DNA of 64,000 nucleotides from Apophysomyces variabilis (lineage: Eukaryota; Mucoromycota; Mucoromycetes; Mucorales; Mucoraceae): contig MZZL01000064.1 in the NCBI GenBank assembly GCA_002749535.1, forward strand, positions 248,001-312,000, in the 5' to 3' direction. This document shows positions 45,248-59,500 of this stretch, piece by piece. The position numbers and the translations under genes were made by a program. The notes under the pieces are model-generated. The model was not told the origin of the DNA, searched no databases, and saw only the letters and a program-made list of their open reading frames with translations. Positions within the stretch are counted from its first letter, which is position 1. Every line of letters starts with the position of its first letter.

Positions 45248-47881
45248 TTAAGCTTTTGCATAGAGTCTCTTAGTTTCTTCCGGAGAGAAATTAAGCAGCA
45301 TTGTTAAAACCGGTATAAGCTGCGACTGAACAAAATCGTTATTATTCTGATCAGCAGAAAATGGCACCAAGTTCGCTTACCCTTGTGGACTTATTCTCCA
45401 AGAATTTGAGAATAACATTCTTCAGATATTCTAGGTTGATCTCTTCCTCTTTCGACCTTATTGCAGGACTTGGTGGACTATGGGATGAGGATGGTTCATT
45501 CAAAGAGGTCGATGCGGTTGGATGCGAAGGGCTTCGATCATTTCGTGTAGTAGCTGGTGTAAAATGAGCAGGCGATGGTTGCGTTCTGGGTATGTTCGAA
45601 GGTACAGAAAATTCTGATCCCTGAGACATCCGTGATAACTTCCTAACTTCCTCTTTCAGAGTCTAAGGGAAAAATGATGAGTCAACTAGGGCATCTATAT
45701 AAGATACAAGATATATACCTTGTTTAAAGTCTTCAAGTGGTTCTCTCGTATACGGATATCTTCAAGCTCTTTAGCTTGCTGTTCTTTTATGCTCTTTAGC
45801 TGCTCATTGTCTTTAGAGAACTGATCCTACCGAAATGTTTGAATAATCGACCCTGATCTTAACTATTGGATATTTACCAACGCAGTCATCCTTGCTTCTG
45901 CATTTTTTACAACTTCTGCAAGGTCGCTCTCCAATTCATCGATTCGTTGCAGTAGACCCTCTTTATCACTCTCTAATACTTCAACATCCTTCGCTTTCAT
46001 ATGACATTCTGTTTCCAGCTCCTTTACGTTTGCTTCTAGTTGCAATATTCGTTCAGAAAGGCTTTCCTGGCGTGAAGCACTGTGTTTTTGCCTTTCATCA
46101 GCTTCTGCTTTAACAGTTGTAATAGCCTTTTCCTTGTCTTTCAATCTCTCTTCAATTGCGGCAATCCTTTCCATTAAGCTCTTTTCACGCTTTTCGAGCT
46201 CCATTTTAGCACTGTATGTCGATCTTTGACTCTCTTGCAAAGCAGAAATCCGTTCTTGATCCTCTTTGAACCGTTTTGCATTATTCTCAAGTTGACGCTG
46301 TAAATCATCAACTAGGCTTTGGGAGCTCTCAAATTCAGCTTTTTTTATCTGAAGTTCGTCAAAGAAGCGGTCTTTTTCGTCCACAGCCGCTTTTCTTTCT
46401 CTTTGCAGGATTTTGATCTCTCCTTCAGTAGATTGTAGTTTGGCGTTCAATTGGTTGACTTCGGATTCGGTTTGTGAATGGGTTTCAGCTTGTTTGTTAC
46501 GCAACTCATCTAGTTGGTCTTTCAATGAATTCGCTTCTTCCAATGCACTATTTTTCTCTTTTTCCATCTTTATCATCTGCTTTTTCGTTTTGTTCAGCAT
46601 ATTGACATATTTCTTGGATTTCTCCTCGAGCTCAGTTTGTGAGGAGACCAAACCCTCTACTTCCTTTCTAAGACTATCCATGTCAGCATCACGCCTACTT
46701 AGCAGATCATTGGCCGCTTTCGCAGATTCCGTCGCCTTTAACAACTCCTCTTTCATCAGGTCCACCTGAGACTGCACTTCTGCCAGCTGATTAAGAGCTT
46801 CGTCCCTTTCCTTTTCAACCTCCTTGTATTTAATATTCAGACTTTCAGCGTTCTCATTAGACAATTTCAAATTTGATCGATCCTTGTCAGCTTCCTGTTC
46901 TGCTTTCTTCAATTCTGCCTTTTTGTTTTCCAATTCCAATTCACTTTCTTTGAGCTGTTCTTGGAGCGCTCTTAACATATCTTCCTGTTTTGCTGCTTGT
47001 TCTGCCAGCTTGGCTTCCAGTTTGGCCTTTTCTGCGTTCCATCTTTTCTCCATTGTATCTTTTTCGGCAGCAAGTTGTTCAGCCTTCTTTAATTGATTTT
47101 CCAGAATCTCCAAACGCTCAGATTTCTTTTTCGTCTCGTTTTGTAGTCGTGCAATTTCTTGCTCATTCTCGGTTTTTATACGTTGAAGACTGTCATTTCT
47201 TTGCTGTTCTGCTTGTTGCTTCTCATTGTCCATCTGTTCCAACTGTTTTTTCAGTCCACTTAATTGTGAACTAAGCTCTTTATTATCTGCTTCAGTCTTG
47301 GCTAGTTTGTCTTCTATCTGCTTCCGGTACATCTGCGCTTTCTCAGTGCGCTCCGTTTGTATTTTATATTCGTTCTCCTTCTCTCTCAAGACTCTGGCCC
47401 TGTCTTCTTTGACCAGTGCCAGTTCTTGCCTCAGGCGCTGTAATTCCTCATCGTGAGTTTTGTCGTCGGAATGCTTAGTCGTCTGCTTCTTTTTAGATGC
47501 TTCTAATTTATTGTTTTTCTTTTGTAAGTCTGCCACTTTAGCCTCTGCCTCGTCCGCCTTCTTCATAAAATGTAGTAAACTCTTCTTCGATTCCTCTTTT
47601 TCTAAGAGAAGCTCCTCAACTTGGTTTTTAAACGTTGAGATATCTTTACGCAATTTCTCCTCGTCGCCACTAGTCTTTCCTGATCCAGACGAAGTACTTT
47701 TCAGTTGTCGAGCAAATTCGTCTCGTTCATCGGTGAGAGCTTTGATCCTGTCTACTAAGCCGCGCATCACATCTTTTTCTTTCGCTACCTCGTTTTTTCG
47801 GGAAGATACCACCTCCTCAAGCTCGCGTTTGAGCCTGGTGATCTCTTCTTCCTGACTCTGAGTAGTGTTGGACGTACTCAT
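45248..47881 (-). CDS. GRIP-domain golgin (Imh1/golgin-245-like)
   Basis: Four minus-strand exons, 45878-47881, 45719-45826, 45381-45662 and 45248-45325, give 823 aa. The protein is almost entirely heptad-rich coiled coil (Glu/Lys/Gln/Leu). A Ser/Pro/Thr-rich segment follows, and a C-terminal GRIP domain (INLEYLKNVILKFLENKSTR, then SQLIPVLTMLLNFSPEETK). GRIP binds Arl1-GTP on the trans-Golgi and the coil tethers transport vesicles. I chose the 55-bp last intron (45326-45380), with a TAATAAC branch site, because it joins STR to SQL as in other GRIP domains. The start MSTSNTTQS is at 47881, though the frame stays open to 48004. It is divergent from the Fun30-type gene. Confidence 0.92.
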
Positions 47882-48035
47882 GATGGGAACAGATGTAGTG
47901 ACTTTTCTTTGAATGGTGCCCCTCTGTCTTTCACTGTGCGACCACCTATCAATGTTTCCAACCCCGATCGTGGCTTTTTCCTGGCGCATTCTGCATTTTC
48001 GCAACTTATTCGTTCAAAAGCTTTTTGTTTGCACC
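47882..48035. promoter_or_regulatory. Bidirectional promoter, golgin / Fun30-type remodeller
   Basis: Only 154 bp separate the two start codons, so the core promoters must be shared or overlapping. No TATA box is evident. Both reading frames stay open across the spacer: the golgin frame to 48004 and the Fun30 frame from an upstream ATG at 47913. Confidence 0.5.
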
Positions 48036-51000
48036 ATGACACCTACAGAATTCATGCCTTCAGCAGCAAAAAGTTTTGCGCAGAACGGATCCGGGTCGAC
48101 GAATACACAAAGTCAAAAGATAATAGTGAATCCTGTGTTAAAAAATGTCAGATACAGACCTTTTGACAGGAATCGCTACTCTGGCCCTTTACCATTTGAT
48201 CTCAGCAGCAAAAAGACTAACACATCGCTGTCGATGAACTTGGATCGCTTTCGATACCGTGAATCACCTTCGTCAGCAAACGATGATAATGAATCCCTGA
48301 GTAGTACCTTGCCTTCAACGCGCCAATTGCGACCAAGAACACCAAATACCGACTTCAGTTATGCTGCTTACACAAATATGGAGATTGATAGCGAAGACGA
48401 ACAAGAGAATGAGAATGGAAATGCAAGTGACATGGATAGCGAGGATGAGAGTGGTGCGGGCATTAACATTCCGCATTTCCGTAATAAAAAGAAAAGAAGG
48501 AAAATAATGGACAGCGATAGCGATGACGATATGGACGACGATGGAGATAAGTCTTACATTGATCAAGAAGAAAAGGATCAAGCATGGAAAAATATTATGC
48601 CAGCCAAAGATAATGTATCACTTTTGCAAGACTACTTTCCTACAGCTAGCCGAACAGTGATTCAGCAGACTTTGGAAGCCTGGAACAATAGTATCGCATT
48701 GGCAAGACGGCATCTGGAGAGAAAGAATTACAAACAAGTGGATCCGGTCAAGATACCACAATTGAATCTAGCCAGCACTAAGAGACGTTTAACGCGACGG
48801 CTACATCATAGTACAACTGAGACGGACGATGAATCAAATGAGGACAGCGCATCCGAAAGTGGAAAGATGAGCGGCAAAGACATGCTTGATGCAACTTTGG
48901 AAGCGAGAAGAAATATGGCAAAAACTGTCCGTTTCTACAACAATGCATCATCTCAAGATATACAAGATGTGACAGGATGCACACCAGATCAAGCCGAGAA
49001 TCTCATTAATAATTTACGACCATTCGCCGGAGAGGAAGATTTAAGGGCAAAGTTAAAACAAACAAGAGGTTTGAGCGAGAAATTTATCAACTATTACATG
49101 GACATGCAAAATGGATACCAAGCGGTCGATATGATTATCGAAGAAATAGAGCGCTTAGGCGGCAATCTTACCCAAATACTTGATGTATGGCAGGGTGTTC
49201 AAAGAGAAAATGAATCTGCTCAGAGTAGTCGTCAGGGAACACCTGCTAGCGAAATGGACAGCGATGCACCGGATGAAAACGTTGGTATACATCTGGTTAA
49301 AACGGAGAGTGATACTATCGATAAAAATAGCAGACTATACCGTGATGCGATGTTCGGATTCTTGACTACGCAACCTGATTGCGTTAACAAGGAGCTCACG
49401 CTAAATAATTACCAGCTGGTTGGCGTCAATTGGCTATTGCTGCTTTACCGTAAAGGCATATCAGGAATTCTTGCTGATGAGATGGGATTAGGGAAAACTG
49501 CGCAAATTATCAGTTTTTTGGGTCGATTACTTGAGCTTGGCGAGCCAGGCCCACATTTAATTGTCGTTCCATCCTCGACCATCAGTAACTGGTTGCGTGA
49601 ATTTCAAAGATTTTGCCCGAGCCTAAAAGTGCGTGCATACCACGGATCCCAATTGGAAAGATTTGAAATGCGGATAGACATGCTAGAATCGAGAGATTTC
49701 AATGTTGTTGTTACAACGTACAACATTGCCGCGGGACACAAGGATGATCGGCATTTTTTGAGGAAACTCCGATGTAAGGCTATGATACTTGACGAAGGAC
49801 ATATGGTGAAAAATTGCACCAGTGTTCGATATACCAACCTCATGGGTTTGAGAACTCCGTTCCGCTTGCTCGTTACGGGCACTCCTCTTCAAAATAACCT
49901 TCAGGAACTGGTGTCGCTGCTGACTTTCATTATGCCCCAGATGTTCCAGGATTACGAAGAAGATCTACAAAAGATCTTTAAGTTCAAGTCCGCAAATACT
50001 AATCAATCCAAGGATTCGGCTGTTGGAAGGCAAAGTGTTGCACAACTGCTTTCTCGAGAACGCATCGCGCGGGCAAAGAAAATGATGACTCCTTTTGTCC
50101 TACGAAGACGAAAGGCAGATGTACTTAGTTGCTTACCGCAGAAGATCCAAGTGGTTGAGCAGTGCTCGATGACTGACAATCAGCGGGAAGTTTACATGCG
50201 CATACACCAGGAATCCAAGAAGACATATGAACAATCCCTTGATAGCAACAACAAGAAGAAACGCAAGAAGATCGACACATCGTCTCAGTTTCAGAATATA
50301 CAAAATATTGTTATACATCTTAGAAAAGCTGCAGATCATCCATTATTATTCCGTAACCTGTACACAGATAGCAAGTTAAAAAAGATGTCGAAAGCAATTA
50401 TGAAGGTACTTTCCTGTTTGATTTTTTCACCTTTATTTACAGGATTGATTGTAGGAGGAACAATATTGGGATGCTAATGTGGATTATATATATGAAGTAC
50501 GTATATTTATTCTAGTGGCTTGAGGGACTAACGAACCGCATATTAGGATATGACTTTCATGAGTGATTTTGAGCTTAACCGATTGTGTCATGAACATAAG
50601 GTGTGGAAACATGTCAACACTGAATTTAAGGAAGTACTGACCATTAGATAAGTCAATTTTCGACTGGCGTTTGAAGAATGAAGAATGGATGGACGCTGGC
50701 AAGGTTCAAAAACTGAAAACACTTTTACCGGGCATGATAAAGAAGGTCGTATCTGTTTTCTGTTCGCAAACTAGATGCTTATTTCTTGTTAATAGGGAAA
50801 TAAAATTTTGTTATTCTCTCAGTTCACCAAGGTACTGGACATTTTAGAAGCTGTAATGAATACGCTCGAGATCAAGTTTCTGCGACTGGATGGCGAAACC
50901 AAAGTATCTGAACGGCAATCAATTATTGACGAGTACAACAAGAATAGTGAGATCAGTGTTTTCCTTCTCAGCACCAAGGCAGGTGGGTTTGGTATTAACC

Positions 51001-51390
51001 TTACGTCGGCCAAGTAAGTTTCCATTGGTTGACGAAGAAAATTAAACACATTTGCTTTATTCTAGTGTGGTGATTCTGTATGATATCGATTTCAATCCAC
51101 AAAATGATAAGCAGGCCGAAGATCGTGCACATCGTAAGTCAAAATAGGAAATGGTTCTTAGGCTGATATAATTCAATTATGGTATAGGCGTCGGCCAAAC
51201 TCGCGATGTCACAGTTTATCGATTGATTTCCGATCGCACCATTGAGGAACACATGTATAAAATGGCACAGATCAAAATACGACTAGACCATAGTATATCT
51301 GGCACTGCTGAGGAGCAAACACAAGACGAAGAGCAAGATGAGGAAAATATGCGAAGCTTTTTGAAGACAGCGTTATTCTCGGAACAGTAA
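48036..51390 (+). CDS. FUN30: Fun30/SMARCAD1-type SNF2 chromatin remodeller
   Basis: Seven exons, 48036-50405, 50455-50496, 50547-50600, 50653-50745, 50796-51013, 51066-51133 and 51188-51390, give 1015 aa. The N-terminal third is acidic and carries a CUE-like helix set (LLQDYFPTASRTVIQQTLEA, near residue 200). The SNF2 motor has Walker A ADEMGLGKTAQI (about residue 478), motif II DEGHMVKN (DEGH is usual in this subfamily), VTGTPLQNNLQEL, FVLRRRKADVL and the C-terminal lobe LFSQFTKVLDILE, LSTKAGGFGINLT and DRAHRVGQTRDV. Fun30/SMARCAD1 promote DNA end resection and heterochromatin maintenance. The start MTPTEFMPS is preferred; an in-frame ATG at 47913 would add a hydrophobic stretch unlike the family. 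Confidence 0.95.
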
Positions 51391-51624
51391 AACTTTCGCA
51401 CCGTAGTATTTGCATTATTTTTACATGATTTTTCTTCTGCCAAGCACAACCCCGTAACAGAATGTTAAAGGTTAAGAAAGAAAAAAGAACCGTGCTTTAC
51501 TGTACATAATCCAAATCTTGCTAGATCCAAGATGAAAATAACTGAATTAGCATGCTTTTAGTACTTCATGACAACATTCATTCAAGAAAGACAATTAGTT
51601 GCCATAGAACGAAAGAGTGGATGG
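51391..51624. other. 3' flank of the Fun30-type gene
   Basis: AT-rich flank before the R1 repeat copy C. No gene is seen. Confidence 0.45.
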
Positions 51625-52990
51625 ATTTATGCATTGTCACTGTACTCTCGCAATTTACATTGCGTGAGGAAGAGTTTCTCGTCAGTTAAGGAGGATACAT
51701 AAGTAGGTGGATGATGATCTACTAAGGTAGTACGGATAGATAAATAGTGAAAAGGACATAGGCTTTCTATTATTGATCGACTGACCAAAAAACGTTGACC
51801 AGTTCATGCGTGTAAAACTTGTGAATTCGGATTGATAATTATTCCATTAATGTGTGGCATCACAATTGGAATCATAGCTCTGCTTCTTCATATTCTGCTT
51901 CCATATCCTTGGATTGTTTTAGGCCAGCATGTTTCATGACATCGCTTGATAACAATTCGCCTATTCCAGCGACTAACACAACATTAACACGGCATACTAT
52001 GACGCGTCCCTCCATTCAAAAGACTACGCGCTACCCCTTTTGTCCTTTGTTTTGGCTCTATCTCTGACTACATTTTCACTTACATGATCTATCGATACGT
52101 TCATTAACCCAACTATGACAAGAGCATCTGAGAAGTCAAAGCGCACAGACATGAAAAGTTTATCTAACCGCATGATTCCAGTGAGCTAAACCAAATTCCA
52201 AGTATGAAAACAGAAGGACACCGAATGACGTACTGGACTCTCAACAATAAGTCATTCATTAACACGATCTCTTCCAGAAAATGCTCACATCTTTAAACAA
52301 AAGATACGCACAAGGCATTTTTCGAGAGAAGCATTGAGTGGAACAACGTGCGACAACAACAAACGTTATTATTATATAGCAATTTACCTTCAGGATGCAA
52401 CAGATCTCATCTTATACTGAAATTATCTCTCCTCCACACACTGTTGTGGTCAATGGAGCAAAAGCATCAAGGAATTACAGCAAATATCGATTTCTGAAAG
52501 GAAAAACAACATATGCTTCTGGATATTCAAGGCAATTAAAAACGTCGGATGATTTCGAAAACAGGCGAAATCCAACAAAGCAGTAAATATATCAAAGCAG
52601 ACAAAATGCTGTGATGATATTTAACTTTGTTACTTTTACAGTCTGATCGCATATGAAAGTAAAACATTCTCTATCGGGTGAGTGTGTGAGCTTCTTGTAC
52701 CGGACGACATATCCTCGGATGGTTTTGTTCGTGCTTGCGCCCATTATGATATGGTGCGGTATGGAGGCCCAGCCAGCTGCTGCGATACTCTTCGGAGTAA
52801 GTAGAAGACATCCAACATTTACTTACCCATGAATTGTATCTCACGATGCTCGAATGGATTTTGTGTCCACTGGAGGACCAAGTTCTGTAGGTAACACATA
52901 CTGTCTGCATAACTGAATCAGTAATGACTATCTTATCCCTTAGCGCAAATTTGGACCTCGAAATTCGTTATACAGTAGCGCAAAATATAT
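51625..52990 (-). repeat. Dispersed repeat family R1, copy C
   Basis: The reverse complement follows copies A and B in order: TTGGTCCTCCAGTGGACACA, ACTTACTCCGAAGAGTATC, TTTGTTGGATTTCGCC, GAGAGTCCAGTACGTCATTC, GGGACGCGTCATAGTATG, TTTTTTGGTCAGTCGATCAA and ACTTATGTATCCTCCTTAAC. An inverted terminal motif recurs at 52945-52990 (TTAGCGCAAATTTGG). The frame is broken; GRVIVCRVNVV corresponds to GRVMLRRVNVG of copy A. Confidence 0.7.
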
Positions 52991-53569
52991 GTCAAAATAG
53001 ATATTTTACTATTATCACTCATTGACAACATAGCCGTGAGTACTACGTTTATCTAACACGTCCACTCTAGCTCGGTCTCAGAAAAGAGAAAAGAATAAAG
53101 CCCTGGCAAGCACAGGGAAAAAAAGAAAAAGCAAATGAAGACGAAACTATAAGTTGTAAGAGGGGAGAAAAAAGAGAGAAGGCAAGCGAAAGTGAAACGT
53201 GTAAGGACCGCAAATTAAAAATTCAATAAACAGTAGTTAATAAGTGAGGGTATGAAGAATGGTCTTTCATAAGTCATGTGAGCTTCTTATGTTTTTGGCG
53301 TGAGGCGTCAGTGCTAAGAAAATGCACACGATACCCAATGAATCATCCTACTGTACGATTAACCGAAAAAATTACTAATAATCTCCTTTTGATTCCTTTA
53401 TATAGTTTGATTTAAACGCAAATCATAAGCGAATAAAGTATTAGTCCTATAAGTCCGGCAACTTTTGTAGGCAATTTTCTAGTATCAAAAACACTCCATG
53501 ATCATCTCAGTTTATTGTCTGAAATTCTTCTTATGCCTAAATTAGGGGACTGAAATATAATCCAGGAGA
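52991..53569. other. Intergenic; no gene seen
   Basis: Purine-rich low-complexity DNA (AAAAAGAAAAAGC, then GAGAAAAAAGAGAGAAGG) near 53090-53190, then the 3' flank of VPS13. Confidence 0.45.
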
Positions 53570-56500
53570 TCACTGGCGTTCTAGATCTTCTTGTCTTTGA
53601 GCTATTGTATTTCGGATCTGGTCGAGGAACCATTGACGACTAGTTGATTCAAGGATAAGCAGTGCTTTGGGTCGTGACGTTCTGCATTGGATAATGATCT
53701 CCTTCCTATCCGCTTCACAAGACACAACATCGTCTAAAGGTTGCTCCCATTCGAGAGTGAGCTTCCGTGTCTGGATCGATAAGATGCTTTGATAGGTAAG
53801 CAAGGCTACAGTTTCATCACTGACAGTAACGCAATGAGCAATGTATGACTCGTTGAAATATTTCCCGCCTTCCACTTGTTTGAGCCACATCTGTCCAAGC
53901 GCTTCTCGCTGGGAAAAGGGCTATCAAGAGATGAAGATAAGTTTTTCTCTTCCCTTTCTCCAAAGCATGATTCCCCCTTACTGTGAGAATGCCATCGGCA
54001 CCGATATAGCGCGGCAATCGCTCGCGTCCGATATCACCGCTATCGAAGATTGTTGTTGTCTCGCGAATACCAGCGGAAACGTTGCTTGCTAGATCAAAAA
54101 CTCCCACCACAGGCTTTGTAAGAACACTATACAAAGTTAAGCGACAAAGTCAGTCACTTGAACATCGACTTACCCTACAAGACCTCGACCTACGCCATCA
54201 ACGAATCCTAATGCTCCACCTGATTTAGCTCCTTCCATAGGTCGTTTCTGTTGCGCTGTATTAGACGTCTGCAACCTGGTCTCTCTCTAATACTTTACCA
54301 CTAGACCTGCTACCCCACTAGCCACACTAGTGCCAAAGTAGGCTACACCCTGAGTTACACCATACATGGCATGTCTTGGTTTGTTACGAGTGAGGTTGAG
54401 GCGGCGCCGTTCCTGGAACTTTTTGTCCATAGTGGCCGCTGATAGGCCTTTACCCAGACTTCCCGTGATACGGCTTACACTGTCTGTGACACCGAAAACG
54501 CTTTTCTTCATGAAACCGCCTACTCCCTGTTTGCTTTTAATATTTTAGCTCATAATATCTGTCTTGTTACCCTAGCAATGCCAATACCAAGGTCTTGTGG
54601 ACGGTCACTCATGATAAAGCCCTGGTATGGCTCGTAGAACAGTTCTCCAACGCCCGAACTCAGATTATTAAATAGTCCAACAGGATTGCCGATAACATCT
54701 GCACTGCCGAGCACTTTGTGCAATTGATATACAACTTGGTCCTTATAGTGTAATATCATGCGTGACAAGAGATCATCATAACTTGCATATAGATTATCGA
54801 CTATTAGAGAGTTCAATTTGATAGGCGCATCCTACCATTACAAGAACAATGGTTAAGTCAAGCCTTACTTCCTCCATATTTCTTACATTTATGTTTCCAA
54901 GAGTCATAGTGAATACGTTGAACACATAGCTAAAGGGAGATCCACGGGAATCCGCGCTGAAGGAAAAACAAAAGGAGGTTTATATAATAAACACATAGTA
55001 TGGGAAGTACTCACGTAGAATCCTCGGCATTAAGTCTCTCTGTACGCACGAACGAGATGTTTAAACGCATTGGCTGAATACAGAAAGCTTCAAAGAAGTA
55101 CATAGCTGGAGCCTCTTGTGATGTAGGTTCGTCCACATTCTTGGCAAAATAAACAGTGTCACTAATGAATAAAAGGCAGAAAAACTCAGAATAGGCACTC
55201 TACTATCGTTGCGCGGACACTTACTCTGCCTGTTGCTCTTTATACACAGAAAACCGTGAAAACTCCATAATTTCGTATAAGAAATCCTCATCCATTTCAA
55301 ACGTCATTTCTTGCAACAAGATTGAGAAGAACTTGAAATAATTGACACCGTGGACTAAGCAATAACAAGCGATAAACAATCTCATATGCCAGTGGTAAAG
55401 CCTGACTTACAATCGTCTTTAACTTTGTCCAAAGATATATGCAATGTAGGATGTGTTTCCAACTCTTTGGCTTGTTTTGGTAAAGTTGTTGGAAAGAATA
55501 AAATTGGATATGTCGATCCATGGAGTTGATTATCAATCTATAGCGATGCTCCTTAGCCGCGAAACGGTTCTCAGAATAACATACCTGCAACCATTGAATG
55601 TTTAATCGTATAGACTGATATAAATTAGAGTCCTTGTACTTCAAATCCAACCCCTTGATTGTTGCCAATGCCATTTCCTAGGTATATCTTTTTGTTAAAG
55701 AAAGAAAAATAACTTTTCGACGGATTACCTGAATATGTTTGTTGATAACAGATACGCCAATCCCTGACATTCTCAAGTCCAACGTAAAGGTAATGATCTC
55801 TTTCACATCCACTGCTTCGAAATGATCTCGTACGCTGCCGTCTTTTGACGTCAAGGTCGATGCCCCAGAGGAAGTAGGTCGATATACACTTCTCAAAGGA
55901 TCGAAGTCGCTGAGTACCAGTACCAATGAAGAGTTGTGAGCAACAACATCGATCGACATTGCTTCACTTCCATCTTGATGTGGCTGAAGTTTCTATCCAT
56001 ATTGTATCACGGTTAGCGAACTTCTATCTGTGGTGATCCATATTACCCGGTAACGGAAAGGTAACTGAGTACCAATCGCTTGCATGTTGATCGTGCGTTT
56101 TCTACCAAAAACTTCTATAATCAAGCGTTTTTCTTTAGTTACAGGCATATCCCATGAATAGTCCAGAGATGTCCCGGGATTAATCGAAAAGATCTTAGGT
56201 TTGGAGAGCGCAGCTTTTTGTTTATCTTCCAAACTATATTCTTCACGGACATTATCCTATTATTCGATATGCATTATATCACAGTTCGAATGTGATAGTG
56301 GCGACTTACTTCTTGGAATAATTTCATCTCAACCGTTGAATTATTAACAATCTTGTAAGGCCAAACTTCTGCTTCATCCATAAAAATAAAAACGCTGGAA
56401 TTCTGCAGCAATACAGTGACTTTCACCAGAAGTGGCCTACTATTGTCACCTCTATCTAGCTTGACATGGGTTGCTCCAATTTCCTGAATATCGAAAGGCG

Positions 56501-59500
56501 CCGACCTTAAAGGGTGTTAGGTTCAAATACGCTAAAAAGAAGTCGTTACTTACCAAACGTCATTCACTTGTCGTAGCCTTAAGCATAGCCATTTGATTGG
56601 TGATTTACTAAACTCATAAACAGGATACTTTTGGTTTACGCCAAGATGAAATTCGTTAGACGACGCGAGTTCTCTAAGAGTTAAATCGTATTTGGTGTTG
56701 TTTTTCATGATGAAGCGGGGCGCGATTGTGACCAGCTTTGTTAGACGATACTATCAAGGTTCCTTTCAGTCTCGCGGCGTCCACCATATCAACTTTGACC
56801 AAACTACCTGTCCTATGCCTTCTTCAACTTGCACGCCGAGGTGTACAGTATTAGAATTATTTGACGCCATTAAAGTGACATCTCGGCTGCTTCCTACAGC
56901 TTCAAAGCTTAATGCCTTTGGACACAAGTATAATTAGCTCGGAATATCACAAGTGTCACTCATATACCTCACTCCACTTTGAATCGGGCAGGGCAATCTG
57001 AGCGCGATTGCGATGATCAACATCAGGGTACGAAAACATAACCGGCTTTACCTAGAGGATGTTATCAACCTTCGATAACACGCGCCAATCGAACCGCCTT
57101 ACTTGATTGCCTTCTGTACATGGATTTAGCGTCTCCACAGGCGCCTTGGACTGCCAGCGTGAAGTATATGCCTTGAGAGAAACCGGTATTCCGGTTTTAT
57201 TAACTATCAGATATGGTACAAATATACTGATCCAGAGAGCATCGCTAGTTCTTGATAATCGGCTAATTGAAAATAAGGTCAGGCATATTTATCCTTTTCA
57301 GGTTATGACACTGTAGAGATAGTAACATACGCGACGTTCATCCTAAGTGTGAGAGCACCTCCATTCTTGCCTGGAAGTACAAGTGGTTGAGCTATGGACG
57401 AGTAATTGGCAGTTGTGGAAATGGTTGCGTTGGGACTCTTTTCGTACTCTATTTTAGGGTTGTGTCAGTCTGTCTATCCGCAAACTTCTATTGCAACATA
57501 CTCTCTTCACGTAGTTCGACAGCGAGTTCGACGGCTGAGTGGCTCGGGATTGTATGTATATCCATGATTTCTCCTTTCTTAATAAACGCAGAAATGCCTT
57601 GCCCGGTTGATTTGTCCATCAGCATCGCAGTGAAATCTACTGGCAACAGATTCTCCACTTGCATTGGTGCACCCAGTTGGAGAGTTAAGCAAGGATATTG
57701 TCTGCAACTTATTATGAGATAATTGTCGTCTTTGTTATTAGTACTGTACCGCACTAATGGATTCGTCCTGTCAAAGATGCCATCTAACTGAAAGATAAAA
57801 CACTCTCCGTCTTGTTGTCTCTGGCAAACAACCGCTTTTGGTCCTTTGGGATGGATGATATCAGACCAATGAAGAAGCTGGTTGCTCCATCTGTACTCAT
57901 CTGTAACTTGTATAAGTCATGCCTTGCCCATCTGTGTTTCCTTTACCTGATGGACGAACAGTGACCCAGTAGTGAAAAGCTTTGTCGATTGGTAGAGCGT
58001 GTTCTTGTTCGGGTTCTGACAGAACAAAAAAAAATAAATTTCAACTACATAGCAAAGGATTTTACGATACCAAAAGTCCAAATATCAGACATAATCTTCC
58101 TTGTTGTATCGACTAAAGTCATTTGGATCGACCTCTTGCATTGGTTCTTTACGACAAAACCGCTTCTAAACGTAACAGTTTTGATGTGATTTTTCAATCT
58201 GATATCAACCACCAATCGATGTGAGACAGCATTCACTTCAGGCTGCATTCTGTAAGCTTGTTGGCCTTCTTGATCCAGCGGTATATGTAATAAACTTTCC
58301 CAGCCAAACTGTTCCACCTGGACTCCGATTAGGTTCTTACCAGCGCTTGTCAGCTATTGAATAATCCGATTAAGATGGATCGCTACTGAAGGACCAACCA
58401 CACTTAGTACCTCTCTGCGCTTCTTCCAATCTCGGAAAGTCCATTCCTGTTCCTCCCCATCTCGCAAATGGTATATGCTCGTATCCCCACTTTCCACGTC
58501 ATCAGACATGTTCCAGAACCGAAGGTTATAGCCTGTGCAGTTACGAATTAAGTACGGCTTTTTCCTGTTTTGTGCGCTCTCGGGCAGAGGCTGCCATTCA
58601 ATAACCACGTTTAATACAAATCACAGTGACAGTCATTCCACTTGCCTGGACTTCTTTCAACGTTTCAGAAATCGAGAGTAAGCTCTCCAAAAATGTGTGA
58701 GTAACATTAACATAGAGCTGCTCTCCGGATTCCACTGTAATATTCATAGATTTGTCTGCCGGATTTTGAGAGACATTGACACTAAAACGCCAGGGCTCGA
58801 TAATCGGCTCCCAGTGGGAGTTCAAAAAGTTGTAGTTGTTAACCGACAACAGAAACTGGACATCAGCAGTAAGCTATACAATTTGTGAGATTTAATCCAG
58901 AAGCAGCTTGCCGCACTTTCATGATAGACACATTACCGCTTTAGACCAATCAGATAAGTGTACAGTAAACGGCTGGATCATACTATCTATGTAAGGCAAG
59001 TCGTGCAGATCTTCTATCAAAATCAGCTGGAAGCCTTCAAAATTTGCTATCATCTGTATAGCAGAGCACCACAAAACGTACAAAACATTCAGTACAATCC
59101 CAAAGAGTTCAATCAACGTACCGATTCCTTTGTCATGACAATGTAAGGTTCAATCTTTTGCGGAGTACTGCGGGAAGTAGAGGAACCTTCCAAAGGACCT
59201 GATGAAGCTTGAATCGTACTTGTAACCTCACTACCTTCTGGAATTGGGGGCAATTTCGGTTCGTTGCCATTTTTCACGCTTCCAAGTAGCTGTGTCGTCT
59301 TGTTGACAATCTCCATGATAAGCATGGCGTCATGATACGAGACTCGAAGTATAATAGGCTGCACATGCAGCTTAATAACAGTTGTACTATGTCCTGGTGG
59401 AATGGATGACGATTCCATTGTCATCTTCATGCTAAACTCTTCGAGGACACGCATAGCTGATTCCTTCCTATTGTCCATACGGCAAAGTACCATACTAATA

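Noticed and set aside
46413..47855. Series of Ser/Phe-rich plus-strand open frames opposite the golgin gene
   Set aside because: They are the antisense of a Glu/Lys/Gln-rich coiled coil, which automatically produces Ser/Phe/Leu-rich open frames. No domain or splice pattern supports them.
48315..48581. Minus-strand hydrophobic frame opposite the Fun30 N-terminus
   Set aside because: It is the shadow of the Asp/Glu-rich acidic segment; antisense of GAT/GAA codons gives Ile/Phe/Leu/Val runs that imitate membrane segments.
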